From Marinobacter sp. LV10R510-11A (GTDB lineage Bacteria; Pseudomonadota; Gammaproteobacteria; Pseudomonadales; Oleiphilaceae): 64,000 nucleotides of DNA. Location: assembly GCF_900215155.1 (NCBI RefSeq), contig NZ_LT907980.1, positions 3,596,001-3,660,000 on the forward strand, written 5' to 3'. Below are positions 19,376-29,150 of the stretch, piece by piece (position 1 is the stretch's first letter; the number at the start of each line of letters is the position of its first letter). The notes under the pieces are model-generated. The model ran no database searches and was not told the origin of the DNA. It saw nothing but the letters and a program-made list of their open reading frames with translations. Position numbers and translations under genes: made by a program.

Positions 19376-21772
19376 ATGTCCGACAGCTATCTGCAGGCGC
19401 ATAAAGGCACGTTGCAGCGCCGGTTTGCGAGCCTGCTTGTGGGGTTTTCCCTGATGTCGGGCGCCAGCTTTTCCGTTGCTGAAGAGGCGCCATCTGCAGC
19501 CGAGCTAGACTGGCGCCCGAAAAACCAGCTTCCGGAGTCCGTCAGGAATTCGCTGCCGGCATTTTGCGCAGGCGGTTATATGCCATCAGGCGCCGCAGAT
19601 AACGATTCTGGTGCTTTTGGTGAAGGAACTGACGCAGTTGAGAGCGCTGGCAAGGATATTCCTTTGCAGGTCAGTGGTCTGAATGCTCGTTACGAAATCG
19701 ACCAGGAGCTATATCTTGAGGGCGATGTTCGGCTGCGCCAGGGCAACTTTCAGGTAACCGGCTCTGAGGTGCGCTATAGCCAGAGCACTGGCCAGGTCGC
19801 CATTCAGGGGCCGCTGGTAAGTCGCGGTGACGGTTTTTTGCTGACCGGTGAGCGTGCCGAATACAGTGTTGATTCCGGGCGTTTTGATATCAATACCGCG
19901 ACCTTTCTTTTACATGGCCCAGAAATGCGGGGCAGTGCCGGCAGCCTCTCGCGAGTGGATGCGACTACCGTAGAAATCCGCGACGGCACACTCACCACCT
20001 GTGGCCCGCAACAGAACGACTGGGCGATAGTTGCGTCTAATATCAAGCTGGATCAGGCGCAAGGCTTCGGAACGGCAAAACATGTTCGCCTCGAGGTTTT
20101 AGATGTACCGGTGTTCTACTGGCCTTATGCCAGCTTTCCTATAGACGATCGACGCAAGACTGGCTTCCTATACCCACAGTTCGGATCTTCCAGTGCCGGC
20201 AGTGGTGCATTCTTCGCAGTACCCTATTACCTGAACCTGGCCCCCCATTACGATGCCACGATCACGCCCCAGTACATTCATGGCCGTGGTCTGTTCAATG
20301 AAGTGGAGGGCCGGCACCTCAGCCCGTGGGGAGAAACGACGCTACAGCTAGGTTACATTGATAACGATTCGGCCTACGCCGACGACAATTCCGGTGAATC
20401 TGGACAACGCTGGGCCTTGGATGCGTCTACCCGGGCCGCCCTGGGTGCTGGCTGGAATGGCTATGGTGATTTTTCAGTGGTCAGTGATGAGGACTACCTT
20501 AGCGACCTGAACCGAAGCCTGGAAATTAACCAGGCCACACACCTGCAGCGTAGAGGGGGCGTGCGCTATCAAGACACGAACCAGTATTTAGATGTGTATG
20601 TGAATGACTACCAAACGGTCAGCAACCGAATTACAGAGGTGAACAAACCTTACGCCCAATTACCAGAAGCCATTTACGCTGGAGCCGCCGACGCTGGCTG
20701 GTTTGAGGCAGGCTTGGAGAGCCAGTACACCTGGTTCTACCGAGACAATGGCTCATTAACCGGGCTCGACAAAGCCAACGGCCAGCGCTTCCGTGCACGT
20801 CCCGAGCTGGCTCTGCCGATGCGGGCCTTGTGGGGGTTCAGTCGCCCGTCGGTCAGCCTCGATTACACGCGTTATGAGCTGGACGATTACAGTGCCGGAG
20901 ACGGCAGGTTTGATCGCACGGTTCCCGTAGTGGAATGGGATAACGGTCTGTACTTTGATCGCCAGTCGAGCCTATTCGATGTGCCTTACAACCAGACCTT
21001 CGAGCCCCGCCTTTACTACGCTTGGACCGATGCGGAAGCAGATCAGAACGACATACCGGCGTTTGATACAGCCCTGCAAACCTTTCGTTTTGAGCAGCTG
21101 TTCCGGCCGGATCGCTTTGTCGGCGGCGACCGGGTGGGCGATGCCAACCAGCTGACCGTGGCCTTGACCAGCCGATTCAATGATCTGTTGACCGGTGCTG
21201 AGCGAGCCCGCTTCAGTATTGGCCAGGTTCAGTATTTCGACGATCGCGAGGTTACGTTGTTCGGTGAAGGCGGCGGCAATCGCAGCCGCTCGCCGTTGGC
21301 CGGGGAAGTGGTGCTTAACCCGTTACAAAATCTGCAAATCCGGTCTTCTGGGCTATGGGATCCGGATACCGGCGATACCGAAGAGGGCCGCAGCCAGTTG
21401 GTTTTCCACAGCGAAGATTACCGGTATCTAGCCAGTGTTGGTCATACTTACAGCAAGGGCGAGTTAGAACAGTCTGATATTGCGGCGGTTATCCCAGCAA
21501 CAGACCGTGTTAGTCTGATCGGCCGCTGGGTGTACGATTCGGATCTGGATCGTACCGTAGGATCCCTTGCCGGGATTGAGTACAACAATTGCTGTTGGAG
21601 CGTTCAGGTGGTTCACCAGAATTATCTGACCGACGATCAGGAGCTGGACAGCCGCGTGCTATTCCAGATTCAGCTCAAAGGCCTGGGCGGTAGCGGAGGT
21701 TCGTCAACGTCGATCTCCGAGGCCATTTACGGTTTTGATGAGCGCGAACGACGCCGTTTTGGAACTCCCTAA
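19376..21772 (+). CDS. lptD: LPS-assembly protein LptD
   Basis: A 798-residue outer-membrane protein that inserts lipopolysaccharide with LptE. After the signal peptide (cleavage near AEE) comes an N-terminal OstA/LptA-like beta-jellyroll (residues about 100-230) and then a large beta-barrel. Four cysteines of the known disulfide set are present: Cys64 (PAFCAGG), Cys209 (TTCGP) and the adjacent pair Cys739-Cys740 (NNCCWS). I chose ATG at 19376; longer GTG starts exist but disrupt the signal peptide. It heads the lptD-surA-pdxA-rsmA-apaH cluster. Confidence 0.95.
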   Translation: MSDSYLQAHKGTLQRRFASLLVGFSLMSGASFSVAEEAPSAAELDWRPKNQLPESVRNSLPAFCAGGYMPSGAADNDSGAFGEGTDAVESAGKDIPLQVSGLNARYEIDQELYLEGDVRLRQGNFQVTGSEVRYSQSTGQVAIQGPLVSRGDGFLLTGERAEYSVDSGRFDINTATFLLHGPEMRGSAGSLSRVDATTVEIRDGTLTTCGPQQNDWAIVASNIKLDQAQGFGTAKHVRLEVLDVPVFYWPYASFPIDDRRKTGFLYPQFGSSSAGSGAFFAVPYYLNLAPHYDATITPQYIHGRGLFNEVEGRHLSPWGETTLQLGYIDNDSAYADDNSGESGQRWALDASTRAALGAGWNGYGDFSVVSDEDYLSDLNRSLEINQATHLQRRGGVRYQDTNQYLDVYVNDYQTVSNRITEVNKPYAQLPEAIYAGAADAGWFEAGLESQYTWFYRDNGSLTGLDKANGQRFRARPELALPMRALWGFSRPSVSLDYTRYELDDYSAGDGRFDRTVPVVEWDNGLYFDRQSSLFDVPYNQTFEPRLYYAWTDAEADQNDIPAFDTALQTFRFEQLFRPDRFVGGDRVGDANQLTVALTSRFNDLLTGAERARFSIGQVQYFDDREVTLFGEGGGNRSRSPLAGEVVLNPLQNLQIRSSGLWDPDTGDTEEGRSQLVFHSEDYRYLASVGHTYSKGELEQSDIAAVIPATDRVSLIGRWVYDSDLDRTVGSLAGIEYNNCCWSVQVVHQNYLTDDQELDSRVLFQIQLKGLGGSGGSSTSISEAIYGFDERERRRFGTP

Positions 21773-21826
21773 CTGGAGCGCCCTAATCCGTACCCCCTGA
21801 CGGCAACCGTGCCATTCCGGTACTCT

Positions 21827-21860
21827 AACCGCAGGCTTATATCAACCGCAGGCTTATATC
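21827..21860 (+). repeat. 17-bp tandem duplication upstream of surA
   Basis: AACCGCAGGCTTATATC occurs twice in exact tandem (21827-21843 and 21844-21860), ending 17 bp before the surA ATG. Each copy contains TTATAT, which could act as a -10 element, so the duplication may double a promoter or space the ribosome site. Whether it is conserved or a recent slippage event cannot be told from one sequence. Confidence 0.85.
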
Positions 21861-21877
21861 TTCATTAAGAGGTGATT

Positions 21878-23233
21878 ATGAAGGCGACGATTCGCCAAGG
21901 ATTACAGACACTGCTGATGCTGTTCGCAGTGGCGCTTTCTTTTTCGGTTCAGGCTGAGCGCAAACTGCTCGACCAAGTGGTTGCCATTGTTGATGACGAT
22001 GTAATCCTCCAGACCGAGCTGGAAGCAAGAATTAGCACTATTGCTGGGCGGCTTAGTGCCCAGGGCACCGGCTTGCCGCCGCGCCGCCTTCTTGAAGAGC
22101 GAGTTCTGGAGCAGCTGATCACCGAATCCGTCCAGCTGCAGATGGCAGAAAAGATGGGTATGCGCATCAGCGATAACGAGCTGAACGAAACGCTGGTTAA
22201 CATTGCGGATCGTAATGGCCTGAGCCTGCCTGAGTTTGAAAATCAACTGGTCGCTGAGGGCGTAAGCTACCGTCAGGCTAGGGAACAAATTCGACAGGAA
22301 ATGATCACCGGCCGGGTGCAGCAGCGCCAAGTCGGCAATCGTGTTCGCGTAACGGAGCGCGAGGTTGAAAACTACGTGCAGGCGCTGGAGACTGGCGGTG
22401 GCAACGATGCGGAATACCGCCTTGCCTATATTTTTATCGAACTGGAGAGCCCATCGGATGATGCTTCGGTGGATGCAACCCGTGAAAAAGCAGAAGAACT
22501 CCGTGCTGCTATTTTGGACGGCCGCGATTTTCGTGAGGTAGCGGTTGCTGAATCCGACGCCAGCAACGCCCTTGAGGGCGGTGATATGGGTTGGCGCAGC
22601 GAGCGCCAGTTGCCGTCACTGGTTGCGCCGGTTGTGCCAGCGCTGGAAGTTGGCAAGCCTTCGGATGTTCTGGAGAACAATAGCGGCTTCCACATGGTCA
22701 TGGTGATGGACAAGCGCGGCGGTTCGCAGACGCAGGTCATTCAGCAGAACCGGGTGCGCCATATTCTAATAAGGCCTTCTGAAGCGATGACGGATACTGA
22801 GGCCGAAACCACCATTCGCGACCTTTATCAGCAGATTCAGGACGGCGCTGATTTTGCCGTGCTGGCACGTGAGTTTTCTGACGATCCAGTATCCGGCTCC
22901 GACGGTGGCAACCTTGGCTGGGTAAGCCCGGGCCAAATGGTGCCAGGGTTTGAGCAGGCCATGCAGGAGGCGGGTGTAGGTGAGCTCAAAGGGCCGCTCC
23001 GCTCCCAGTTTGGTTGGCACATTCTTCAGGTTGAAGAGCGCCGCCAGAAGGACGTCAGTGGTGACGTGAAGCAAGCAGAGGCGCGCCAAGCGATCTATCA
23101 GCGTAAGTTCGAAACTGAATTGCAGAATTGGCTTCGGGAAATTCGTGATGAAGCCTTCATCGAGTTTAAAGGCGAGTATGCGGATGAGCCTGCTGAAGAT
23201 GTTGAAGGTAACTCAGAGGAAGGCGCAGAATAA
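21878..23233 (+). CDS. surA: Periplasmic peptidyl-prolyl isomerase and chaperone SurA
   Basis: A 451-residue periplasmic chaperone for outer-membrane proteins, including LptD encoded upstream. A signal peptide ends near VQA; the N-terminal SurA domain starts [20 protein letters not shown]; two PpiC parvulin domains lie at about 170-270 and 285-385 (RHILI and [17 protein letters not shown] in the second). A short acidic C-terminal tail follows ([12 protein letters not shown]). ATG at 21878 has AGAGGTG upstream. The pdxA start overlaps its stop codon. Confidence 0.95.
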   Translation: MKATIRQGLQTLLMLFAVALSFSVQAERKLLDQVVAIVDDDVILQTELEARISTIAGRLSAQGTGLPPRRLLEERVLEQLITESVQLQMAEKMGMRISDNELNETLVNIADRNGLSLPEFENQLVAEGVSYRQAREQIRQEMITGRVQQRQVGNRVRVTEREVENYVQALETGGGNDAEYRLAYIFIELESPSDDASVDATREKAEELRAAILDGRDFREVAVAESDASNALEGGDMGWRSERQLPSLVAPVVPALEVGKPSDVLENNSGFHMVMVMDKRGGSQTQVIQQNRVRHILIRPSEAMTDTEAETTIRDLYQQIQDGADFAVLAREFSDDPVSGSDGGNLGWVSPGQMVPGFEQAMQEAGVGELKGPLRSQFGWHILQVEERRQKDVSGDVKQAEARQAIYQRKFETELQNWLREIRDEAFIEFKGEYADEPAEDVEGNSEEGAE

Positions 23234-24276
23234 TGCGTGAGTCGGTTATTCTCGCCCTGACTGCGGGAGAGCCCGCAGGCATAGGCCCCGAGCTTTGTCT
23301 GCAGCTCGCCGCTGAGAAGCGCGATAGTGCTGTGGTGGTTGTTGCGAGCCAGCCATTGCTGGAGGATCGGGCCAGATTGCTGGGCCTCGACGTTACGCTG
23401 CACCCCTGGCAACCGGGCATGGCGCCGAGAAAAGGTGCGGGCGAGCTTTCTGTATTGCACGTTGGGGGTTGTGTATCCCTTCAGGCGGGTAAACTTGATA
23501 CGGCCAACAGCCGTTATGTGTTGGAAACCCTCACGGTTGCTGCCAATGGCTGCCTTGAGGGTGACTTTGCCGGCATGGTCACGGCGCCGGTTCATAAAGG
23601 CGTTATCAACGAAGCGGGTATTGAGTTCAGCGGCCACACCGAGTTCCTGCAAGAGCTCTGCGGCGTGGAACGGGTGGTCATGATGCTGGCCACAGAAGAG
23701 TTGCGGGTTGCGTTGGTAACAACTCACTTACCCCTAAAAGACGTGCCTGCTGCGATTACGCCAGAACGGCTGACTCAGGTCGCCACCATACTGGATGCCG
23801 ACCTGAAGACGTTTTTCGGCATTGAGCAGCCAAGAATTCTTGTGGCTGGCCTGAACCCCCATGCTGGTGAGGGCGGCCATTTGGGCCGGGAAGAAGTTGA
23901 GGTAATAGAGCCCACGCTTGAAAAGCTTCGTGCGGATGGTTTGCAGATGGTCGGCCCGCTACCGGCAGATACGCTGTTTACGCCGCACTGGCTTGACGAT
24001 GCGGACGCCGTCTTGGCCATGTATCACGATCAGGGGCTACCGGTACTTAAATTCCAGGGCTTTGGTCGTGCGGTGAACATCACCCTTGGTTTGCCCATTG
24101 TGCGCACATCCGTGGATCACGGTACGGCTTTGGATCTTGCCGGTACCGGCAAGGCCGACGCCGGCAGCCTGCACACCGCCATTCGAGTGGGCGAGCAAAT
24201 GGCGCGCTGTCTCAAAGCTGTTAACCGCAAAGCCCCCAATAATCGCAAAGCCACAAATAAAGAGAATTTTGAGTGA
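23233..24276 (+). CDS. pdxA: 4-hydroxythreonine-4-phosphate dehydrogenase
   Basis: A 347-residue enzyme of pyridoxal 5'-phosphate synthesis that oxidises and decarboxylates 4-phosphohydroxy-L-threonine. Family marks are [13 protein letters not shown] at the start, [22 protein letters not shown] (metal His), [10 protein letters not shown] (metal His), [12 protein letters not shown] and [18 protein letters not shown]. The last 20 residues ([17 protein letters not shown]) are a basic extension beyond the usual end. Start and stop overlap surA and rsmA, as in many gammaproteobacteria. Confidence 0.95.
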   Translation: MRESVILALTAGEPAGIGPELCLQLAAEKRDSAVVVVASQPLLEDRARLLGLDVTLHPWQPGMAPRKGAGELSVLHVGGCVSLQAGKLDTANSRYVLETLTVAANGCLEGDFAGMVTAPVHKGVINEAGIEFSGHTEFLQELCGVERVVMMLATEELRVALVTTHLPLKDVPAAITPERLTQVATILDADLKTFFGIEQPRILVAGLNPHAGEGGHLGREEVEVIEPTLEKLRADGLQMVGPLPADTLFTPHWLDDADAVLAMYHDQGLPVLKFQGFGRAVNITLGLPIVRTSVDHGTALDLAGTGKADAGSLHTAIRVGEQMARCLKAVNRKAPNNRKATNKENFE

Positions 24277-25124
24277 GTAAAAAAGCCGGCTATCAGGCCA
24301 GGAAACGATTTGGGCAGAACTTCCTTCACGATCCGGGCGTGATTGAGCGCATCGTTCGCGCCATTCACCCTAAGCCGGACGATGCCATTGTGGAAATCGG
24401 CCCCGGCCTTGGTGCCATTACCGAAGAGATCCTGGCCGTTAATCCTAGGCTTCAGGTGGTGGAGCTGGATCGCGACCTGATTCCTATATTGCGCACTAAG
24501 TTTTTTAACTACCCAGAATTCCGTATCCACCAAGCCGACGCGCTGAAGTTTGATTACAGCCAGCTTACAGACGGAAAACCCCTGCGCATTGTTGGTAACT
24601 TGCCTTATAACATTTCCACGCCGCTGATCTTTCATCTGCTAGCTCAGACGGGCGTCGTGCAAGACATGCACTTCATGCTGCAGAAAGAAGTGGTGCAGCG
24701 GATGGCAGCGGTATCGGGCGACAACAACTATGGTCGACTAGGTATCATGACCCAGTATTTCTGCAAGGTTCAGCCATTGTTTGAAGTGGGCCCTGGCGCT
24801 TTCCGGCCGTCTCCTAAAGTTGATTCTGCCATCGTGCGCCTGGTTCCCCACATTGAGTTCCCGCACCCGGCGAAGGATCTAGGCACGTTGCAGGCTGTAG
24901 TAAGAACCGCGTTTAACGCGCGCCGAAAAACTCTGCGCAAAGCATTGGGTAGCTTGGTGACTGTTGATCAGCTTCATACTCTGGGCATTAACGATGGCCT
25001 GCGACCGGAAAACCTCAGCCTGGCAGACTACGTGAGCATCGCGGACATGCTCGTAGCTGAGAAAGGCAGTGTGAAGGGCACCGAGCAAGGCGGCGAAGGC
25101 AGTAACGGGGGCAGCAATGACTGA
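24273..25124 (+). CDS. rsmA: 16S rRNA (adenine1518/1519-N6)-dimethyltransferase
   Basis: A 283-residue KsgA-type methyltransferase that dimethylates two adenines near the 3' end of 16S rRNA during 30S maturation. Visible: [13 protein letters not shown]-binding [13 protein letters not shown], the catalytic NLPYNIST motif, and the C-terminal [10 protein letters not shown]. The start is GTG, overlapping the pdxA stop. A Gly/Ser-rich tail ([16 protein letters not shown]) extends beyond the family end and overlaps the apaH start by 8 bp. Confidence 0.95.
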   Translation: MSKKAGYQARKRFGQNFLHDPGVIERIVRAIHPKPDDAIVEIGPGLGAITEEILAVNPRLQVVELDRDLIPILRTKFFNYPEFRIHQADALKFDYSQLTDGKPLRIVGNLPYNISTPLIFHLLAQTGVVQDMHFMLQKEVVQRMAAVSGDNNYGRLGIMTQYFCKVQPLFEVGPGAFRPSPKVDSAIVRLVPHIEFPHPAKDLGTLQAVVRTAFNARRKTLRKALGSLVTVDQLHTLGINDGLRPENLSLADYVSIADMLVAEKGSVKGTEQGGEGSNGGSND

Positions 25125-25917
25125 TTACGCCATAGGCGACATTCAGGGTTGTTACGATAGCTTGAAGGATGTGCTGGCCAAGGTAGATTTTTCGCCTTCT
25201 CGGGATCGATTGTGGGTGGCCGGTGATTTGATTAACCGGGGGCCGTCATCCCTAAAAACCCTGCGCTACATTGAAAGCCTAGGCGATTCGGCCGTTGTGG
25301 TTTTGGGTAATCACGATCTGCACTTTTTGGCTGTGGCTCTTGGTGGTCATGCGCTAAAGCGCAAGGATACGCTGGCAGACATACTGAACGCCCCGGATCG
25401 CGATAAGCTGGTGAACTGGCTGCGCCAGCAGAACCTGTGTGTGCATGACTCTAAGCGCAACCTAATCATGGTCCATGCGGGGCTTCCGCATATCTGGAGC
25501 CTTGAACAGGCACTTGCTAATGCCCGGGAAGTGGAAAAGGTGATTCGCGGGAACAGCGCCCCGGAATATTTTGCGCAGATGTACGGCAATAAGCCCGAGT
25601 GCTGGGGCGAAAACCTCACAGGTATGGATCGCTGGCGGGTTATCACCAATTACTTCACTCGTATGCGTTTTATTGCCAGCGATGGCAGGCTTGAACTCAC
25701 GGCGAAAGACTCCTCAGGCACCGCGCCTAAGGGCTTCGCTCCTTGGTTCGAGTTCCCCCGCACCGATGATCTGCGAGTGGTTTTCGGGCACTGGGCGGCT
25801 ATTGAAGGCAAGACAGGTGTTGAACGATTCATCGGCTTGGATACCGGCTGTGTGTGGGGTGGTGCGCTCACGATGATGAACTTGGACACCGCAGAGAAGA
25901 TCCACTGTGACTGCTGA
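25117..25917 (+). CDS. apaH: Symmetrical bis(5'-nucleosyl)-tetraphosphatase
   Basis: A 266-residue metallophosphatase that cleaves Ap4A into two ADP. The three phosphoesterase motifs are present: GDIQGCYD, GDLINRGP and GNHD; FGHWAAIEGK and LDTGCVWGG complete the site. In the usual order apaG lies between rsmA and apaH; here the two genes overlap directly, so apaG is absent from this locus. Confidence 0.95.
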   Translation: MTDYAIGDIQGCYDSLKDVLAKVDFSPSRDRLWVAGDLINRGPSSLKTLRYIESLGDSAVVVLGNHDLHFLAVALGGHALKRKDTLADILNAPDRDKLVNWLRQQNLCVHDSKRNLIMVHAGLPHIWSLEQALANAREVEKVIRGNSAPEYFAQMYGNKPECWGENLTGMDRWRVITNYFTRMRFIASDGRLELTAKDSSGTAPKGFAPWFEFPRTDDLRVVFGHWAAIEGKTGVERFIGLDTGCVWGGALTMMNLDTAEKIHCDC

Positions 25918-26323
25918 ATCCGCAAGATTGTCCGCGCCCGGCCTAATGCGTCTGCCTATCATTTTTGGCGCTTTCTTCGCCCTTACTGCTGTTATGGCGG
26001 GAGCTTTTGGGGCTCACGGGCTGCGAAACCTGGTGAGTGAACGTAGCCTAGAAGTGTTTCAAACGGCCGCTGCCTACCAGATGTATCACGCCATTGCGCT
26101 GGTACTGATTGCCCTGTTGTCTGGCTTTGGGCTTTCACGGCGTTTGCTGTCGCTATCCGCCGGGTTCTTTCTTGCGGGTATTCTGCTGTTCAGTGGCAGC
26201 TTGTATACACTGGTGCTGACAGATATGCGCTGGGTCGGCGCGATTACGCCCTTGGGCGGCTTATGCTTTATGATTGGATGGGCGTTACTGCTGACGGCTG
26301 GCGTACGCCAGCAAACGAATTAA
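25907..26323 (+). CDS. DUF423 family small membrane protein
   Basis: A protein of up to 138 residues with four predicted transmembrane helices. The DUF423 (YgdD-like) signature is FGAFFALTAVMAGAFGAHGLRN, followed by YQMYHAIALVLIALL. The function is unknown. A GTG start at 25907 has a GAGAAG site and overlaps apaH by 11 bp; the alternative ATG at 25946 fits the usual family start but lacks a ribosome site. Confidence 0.82.
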   Translation: MTAESARLSAPGLMRLPIIFGAFFALTAVMAGAFGAHGLRNLVSERSLEVFQTAAAYQMYHAIALVLIALLSGFGLSRRLLSLSAGFFLAGILLFSGSLYTLVLTDMRWVGAITPLGGLCFMIGWALLLTAGVRQQTN

Positions 26324-26341
26324 GACAGAGGTTAAAACGCT

Positions 26342-26542
26342 ATGCAGGTTCAGGTAAATGGTGAAGCCATGGAGCTTCCTGCTGGGGCCACGGTTGCCGC
26401 ATTGGTGGAAAAAATGGCTCTCACGGGCAAGCGGTTGGCGGTGGAAATTAACGAAGACATAGTGCCCCGCAGCCAGCACCCAAAATTTGTCCTGAATGAC
26501 GGCGATCGCATTGAAGTCGTACGCGCTATCGGCGGCGGCTAA
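26342..26542 (+). CDS. thiS: Sulfur carrier protein ThiS
   Basis: A 66-residue ubiquitin-like protein (MQVQVNGEAMELPAGATVAALV...) ending in the required Gly-Gly (VVRAIGGG). Its C-terminus is adenylated and thiocarboxylated to deliver sulfur to thiazole synthase ThiG, encoded 84 bp downstream. AGAGGT precedes the ATG. No TPP riboswitch fits in the 18 bp upstream of it. Confidence 0.93.
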   Translation: MQVQVNGEAMELPAGATVAALVEKMALTGKRLAVEINEDIVPRSQHPKFVLNDGDRIEVVRAIGGG

Positions 26543-26626
26543 CGTTCGTTTGGCCAAGCAGAGATCTGGCCGCGATATACCCGTTTCAAGCATTTCATTG
26601 TCACGCTCTACCAACCCGGAAACACC

Positions 26627-27436
26627 ATGACCGAGAAACCAGAGACCCAGTTACCCGAAGACAAGCCCCTTGAAATTGCGGGCCGCATTTACCAGTCGCG
26701 GTTGCTCGTGGGCACGGGTAAGTACCAAGATCTGACGGAAACCGGCCACGCGATCGAAATGAGTGGCGCAGAAATTGTGACCGTAGCCGTTCGCCGCACC
26801 AATCTGGGGCAGAACCCCGACGAGCCCAATCTTCTGGACGTAATCTCTCCGGAACACTACACCATACTGCCCAACACGGCTGGTTGCTTTACCGCCAAAG
26901 ACGCAGTGCGCACCTGTAAACTGGCGCGAGAGCTGCTCGACGGCCGCGATCTGGTCAAACTGGAAGTGCTGGGCGAAGACAAAACCCTTTACCCAAACAT
27001 GCTTGAGACCCTAGTAGCCGCTGAGGAGCTTATTAAAGACGGCTTCAAAGTAATGGTCTACTGCTCCGACGACCCCTTGTTGGCCATGCGCCTTGAAGAG
27101 ATGGGCTGCATCGCCATCATGCCGCTGGGCGCTCCGATTGGCTCCGGCCTGGGCATTCAGAACCGCTACAACATCCGGCAGATCATCGAAAACGCCAAGG
27201 TGCCCGTGCTGGTGGATGCCGGTGTTGGCACCGCATCCGATGCCACCATCGCCATGGAGCTGGGCTGTGATGGCGTGCTAATGAACAGCGCCATCGCCCA
27301 CGCGAAAGACCCGATTAAAATGGCCAACGCCATGCGCCTGGCCATTGAAGCCGGGCGGGAATCGTATCTCGCAGGGCGGATGCCAAAAAAGCTCTACGCA
27401 AGCGCGTCGTCGCCCCTTGATGGCACCTTCTTCTGA
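26627..27436 (+). CDS. thiG: Thiazole synthase ThiG
   Basis: A 269-residue TIM-barrel enzyme forming the thiazole phosphate of thiamine from DXP, dehydroglycine/iminoglycine and ThiS thiocarboxylate. Signatures: [37 protein letters not shown], the Schiff-base Lys in [25 protein letters not shown] and [18 protein letters not shown]. ThiH or ThiO, which supply the glycine imine, are not next to it. GGAAACACC precedes the ATG. Confidence 0.95.
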   Translation: MTEKPETQLPEDKPLEIAGRIYQSRLLVGTGKYQDLTETGHAIEMSGAEIVTVAVRRTNLGQNPDEPNLLDVISPEHYTILPNTAGCFTAKDAVRTCKLARELLDGRDLVKLEVLGEDKTLYPNMLETLVAAEELIKDGFKVMVYCSDDPLLAMRLEEMGCIAIMPLGAPIGSGLGIQNRYNIRQIIENAKVPVLVDAGVGTASDATIAMELGCDGVLMNSAIAHAKDPIKMANAMRLAIEAGRESYLAGRMPKKLYASASSPLDGTFF

Positions 27437-27469
27437 TTCTGATTCAGATTCTGATTCAAATTCTGATTA
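27431..27469 (+). repeat. Microrepeat TTCTGATTC/A at the thiG 3' end
   Basis: Four near-identical copies of TTCTGATTMA-type units run through the thiG stop codon into the spacer before slmA. It looks like simple slippage-prone sequence; it does not form a hairpin. No function is evident. Confidence 0.7.
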
Positions 27470-27488
27470 AGAGCGCTGTAGTATTGCC

Positions 27489-28076
27489 ATGACCGATCAG
27501 AAACCAAGTCGCAGAGAGACCATTCTTCACGCCCTTCTGGAACTCCTGGAAAACGATCCGGGGGCCAGAATCACCACCTCTGTTCTCGCCAAATCTGTTG
27601 GCGTGACCGAGGCGGCGTTGTACCGTCACTTCCCCAGTAAACGGAAGATGTTTGAAGCGCTTCTAGAGTTTGCGGAGGAGGCTGTTTTTTCCCGCTGTCA
27701 GGTGATTCTTCAAGAGCAGGAGGATGTGCGGGTGCGATTGCAGCAGCTGGCGCATCTGGTACTTGTGTTCGCCGAGCGCAATCCGGGGTTGTGTTGTGTT
27801 CTTACGGGTGATGCTCTGGTGGGCGAAAACGAAGCCTTGCGTAAGCGGGCCTCTCAGTTCTTTGAGCGTCTGGAAACCCAGGTGCGGCAAACATTGAAAG
27901 AAGGCGAGATCCGCCAGGGTTTGCGGCCTCGCACCAGTGCTACCCGGGGTGCGGATTTTGTACTGGTGTTCATGGAAGGCCGGATTCAGCGGTTTATCCG
28001 CTCGTCGTTTTCCCGGTTGCCCTCCACAGACTTTGACGAAAGCTGGGGGTTGGTTGCTGAGGCTGTTTGGTCGTAG
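27489..28076 (+). CDS. slmA: Nucleoid occlusion factor SlmA
   Basis: A 195-residue TetR-fold protein. The helix-turn-helix part reads ITTSVLAKSVGVTEAALYRHFPSKRKMFEALLEF, followed by the SlmA-type helical core (RNPGLCCVLTGDALVGENEALRKR) and VLVFMEGRIQRFIRSSF. SlmA bound to DNA blocks FtsZ ring assembly over the chromosome. Location between thiG and a large inverted repeat gives no operon hint. No strong ribosome site is seen before the ATG. Confidence 0.92.
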   Translation: MTDQKPSRRETILHALLELLENDPGARITTSVLAKSVGVTEAALYRHFPSKRKMFEALLEFAEEAVFSRCQVILQEQEDVRVRLQQLAHLVLVFAERNPGLCCVLTGDALVGENEALRKRASQFFERLETQVRQTLKEGEIRQGLRPRTSATRGADFVLVFMEGRIQRFIRSSFSRLPSTDFDESWGLVAEAVWS

Positions 28077-28095
28077 TTCGGTGGTTTTCTTCTTT

Positions 28096-28247
28096 GTAGC
28101 CTGATTTTTTGGGCGGTTTGGCGGTGCAGGGCGGGGCTTTTCCGGAACCGCTACAAGCACGTCCGTGTGCGCTTGACTCCGGCCATCCCTGGCCTCCGAC
28201 ATTCCGGAAAAGCCCAACCTGTGACCGCCTCAAAACTAGAAGGCTAC
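28096..28247. repeat. 152-bp imperfect inverted repeat between convergent genes
   Basis: The ends are GTAGCC and GGCTAC. Inner perfect arms of 14 bp, GGGCTTTTCCGGAA (28134-28147) and its complement (28202-28215), are flanked by shorter matching blocks (GGCGGT/ACCGCC, CAGG/CCTG), so both arms correspond over about 50 bp. A central GGCC-ATCCCT-GGCC can form its own small hairpin. It fills almost the whole space between slmA and the convergent SuhB-like gene, so it may act as a bidirectional terminator or be a MITE/REP-like genomic repeat. Confidence 0.7.
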
Positions 28248-28268
28248 AGGAACAAAAGCACCCAAGTT

Positions 28269-29093
28269 TCAATCATACCCTGAGGCCGAACGGAGAATCT
28301 GGCGAACAGGTTCCCAGATGGCGGGCGCTGAAATCAGTATATCGCGGCCCCAGAGGTCGGCAGGGTACCCGTCGGGAACCTCACTGAAGTGTCCGGCTGT
28401 CGCGCCTGCTTCCAAGGCGATCAGGCGGGCGGCGGCGAAATCCCAAGGGCTGACGTTTTCGTAGTAGATATCCAATCGACCGCAGGCTACCCAGCAGATA
28501 TCCAGCGCGGCAGAGCCGATGCGGCGCAGGTCGCGGCATTGATGAATCATCGCATCTAGACGGCCTATCAATGGGGCCAGATTGTCCTTGGTGTAGGGAA
28601 AGCCGGTGGCAAACAGCGAGTCTCTGGGAACGGTAGCGCCGCTGTGGCGAATGGGGTTGTCGTTGAGTGTGGCGCCTTCGCCCCGGGTGGCGCGGAAGGT
28701 TTCACCGGGGAAGGGCGCGTGTACCACGCCGGCCTGCACCCGGCCGTTTTCAGCGTAGGCAATAGACACCGCAACCTGCGGGTGACCGTAGGCGTAGTTT
28801 ACCGTGCCATCGATGGGGTCGACGATCCAAAGAGGTGTGTCGAGGTTCTCGGCCTGGCTGAGATCCGGCATGGTTTCCTCGGACAGAATACGGTGATGGG
28901 GAAAGCGCTTACGAATGGCGTCGGTGATGAATTCATCGGCCATGATATCGGCGTGGGTGACCAGTTCAGTCTGTTGTTTGTAGCCGGTGCGCAGTGTGTT
29001 GTTATCGCGCTCTCGACGAATGAGCTCTCCGGCCTCTCGGGCCAGATCTTCTGTGAAGTCGGTAATGCCCCGCAGGGAAACAGAATCAGACAT
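28269..29093 (-). CDS. Inositol monophosphatase family protein (SuhB/CysQ-like)
   Basis: A 274-residue metal-dependent phosphatase. Metal-binding motifs are LSEETM (Glu), IVDPIDGTVNYAYGHP (Asp-x-x-Asp-Gly-Thr) and SPWDFAAARLIALEAGA. RRIGSAALDICWVACGRLD is also typical. It differs from canonical SuhB in length and details, so the substrate (inositol phosphate, PAP or a sugar phosphate) is not assigned. It shares the minus strand with the upstream aminotransferase gene, 57 bp away. Confidence 0.85.
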   Translation of the reverse strand: MSDSVSLRGITDFTEDLAREAGELIRRERDNNTLRTGYKQQTELVTHADIMADEFITDAIRKRFPHHRILSEETMPDLSQAENLDTPLWIVDPIDGTVNYAYGHPQVAVSIAYAENGRVQAGVVHAPFPGETFRATRGEGATLNDNPIRHSGATVPRDSLFATGFPYTKDNLAPLIGRLDAMIHQCRDLRRIGSAALDICWVACGRLDIYYENVSPWDFAAARLIALEAGATAGHFSEVPDGYPADLWGRDILISAPAIWEPVRQILRSASGYD

Positions 29094-29150
29094 GGCGCCC
29101 CCTTTTACGTTTTCTCTAAAGAGTTACGGCGCCAGTCTACCATGGCTGGG

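Noticed and set aside
26324..26341. TPP riboswitch before thiS-thiG
   Set aside because: Only 18 bp separate the preceding gene from thiS, too short for the element.
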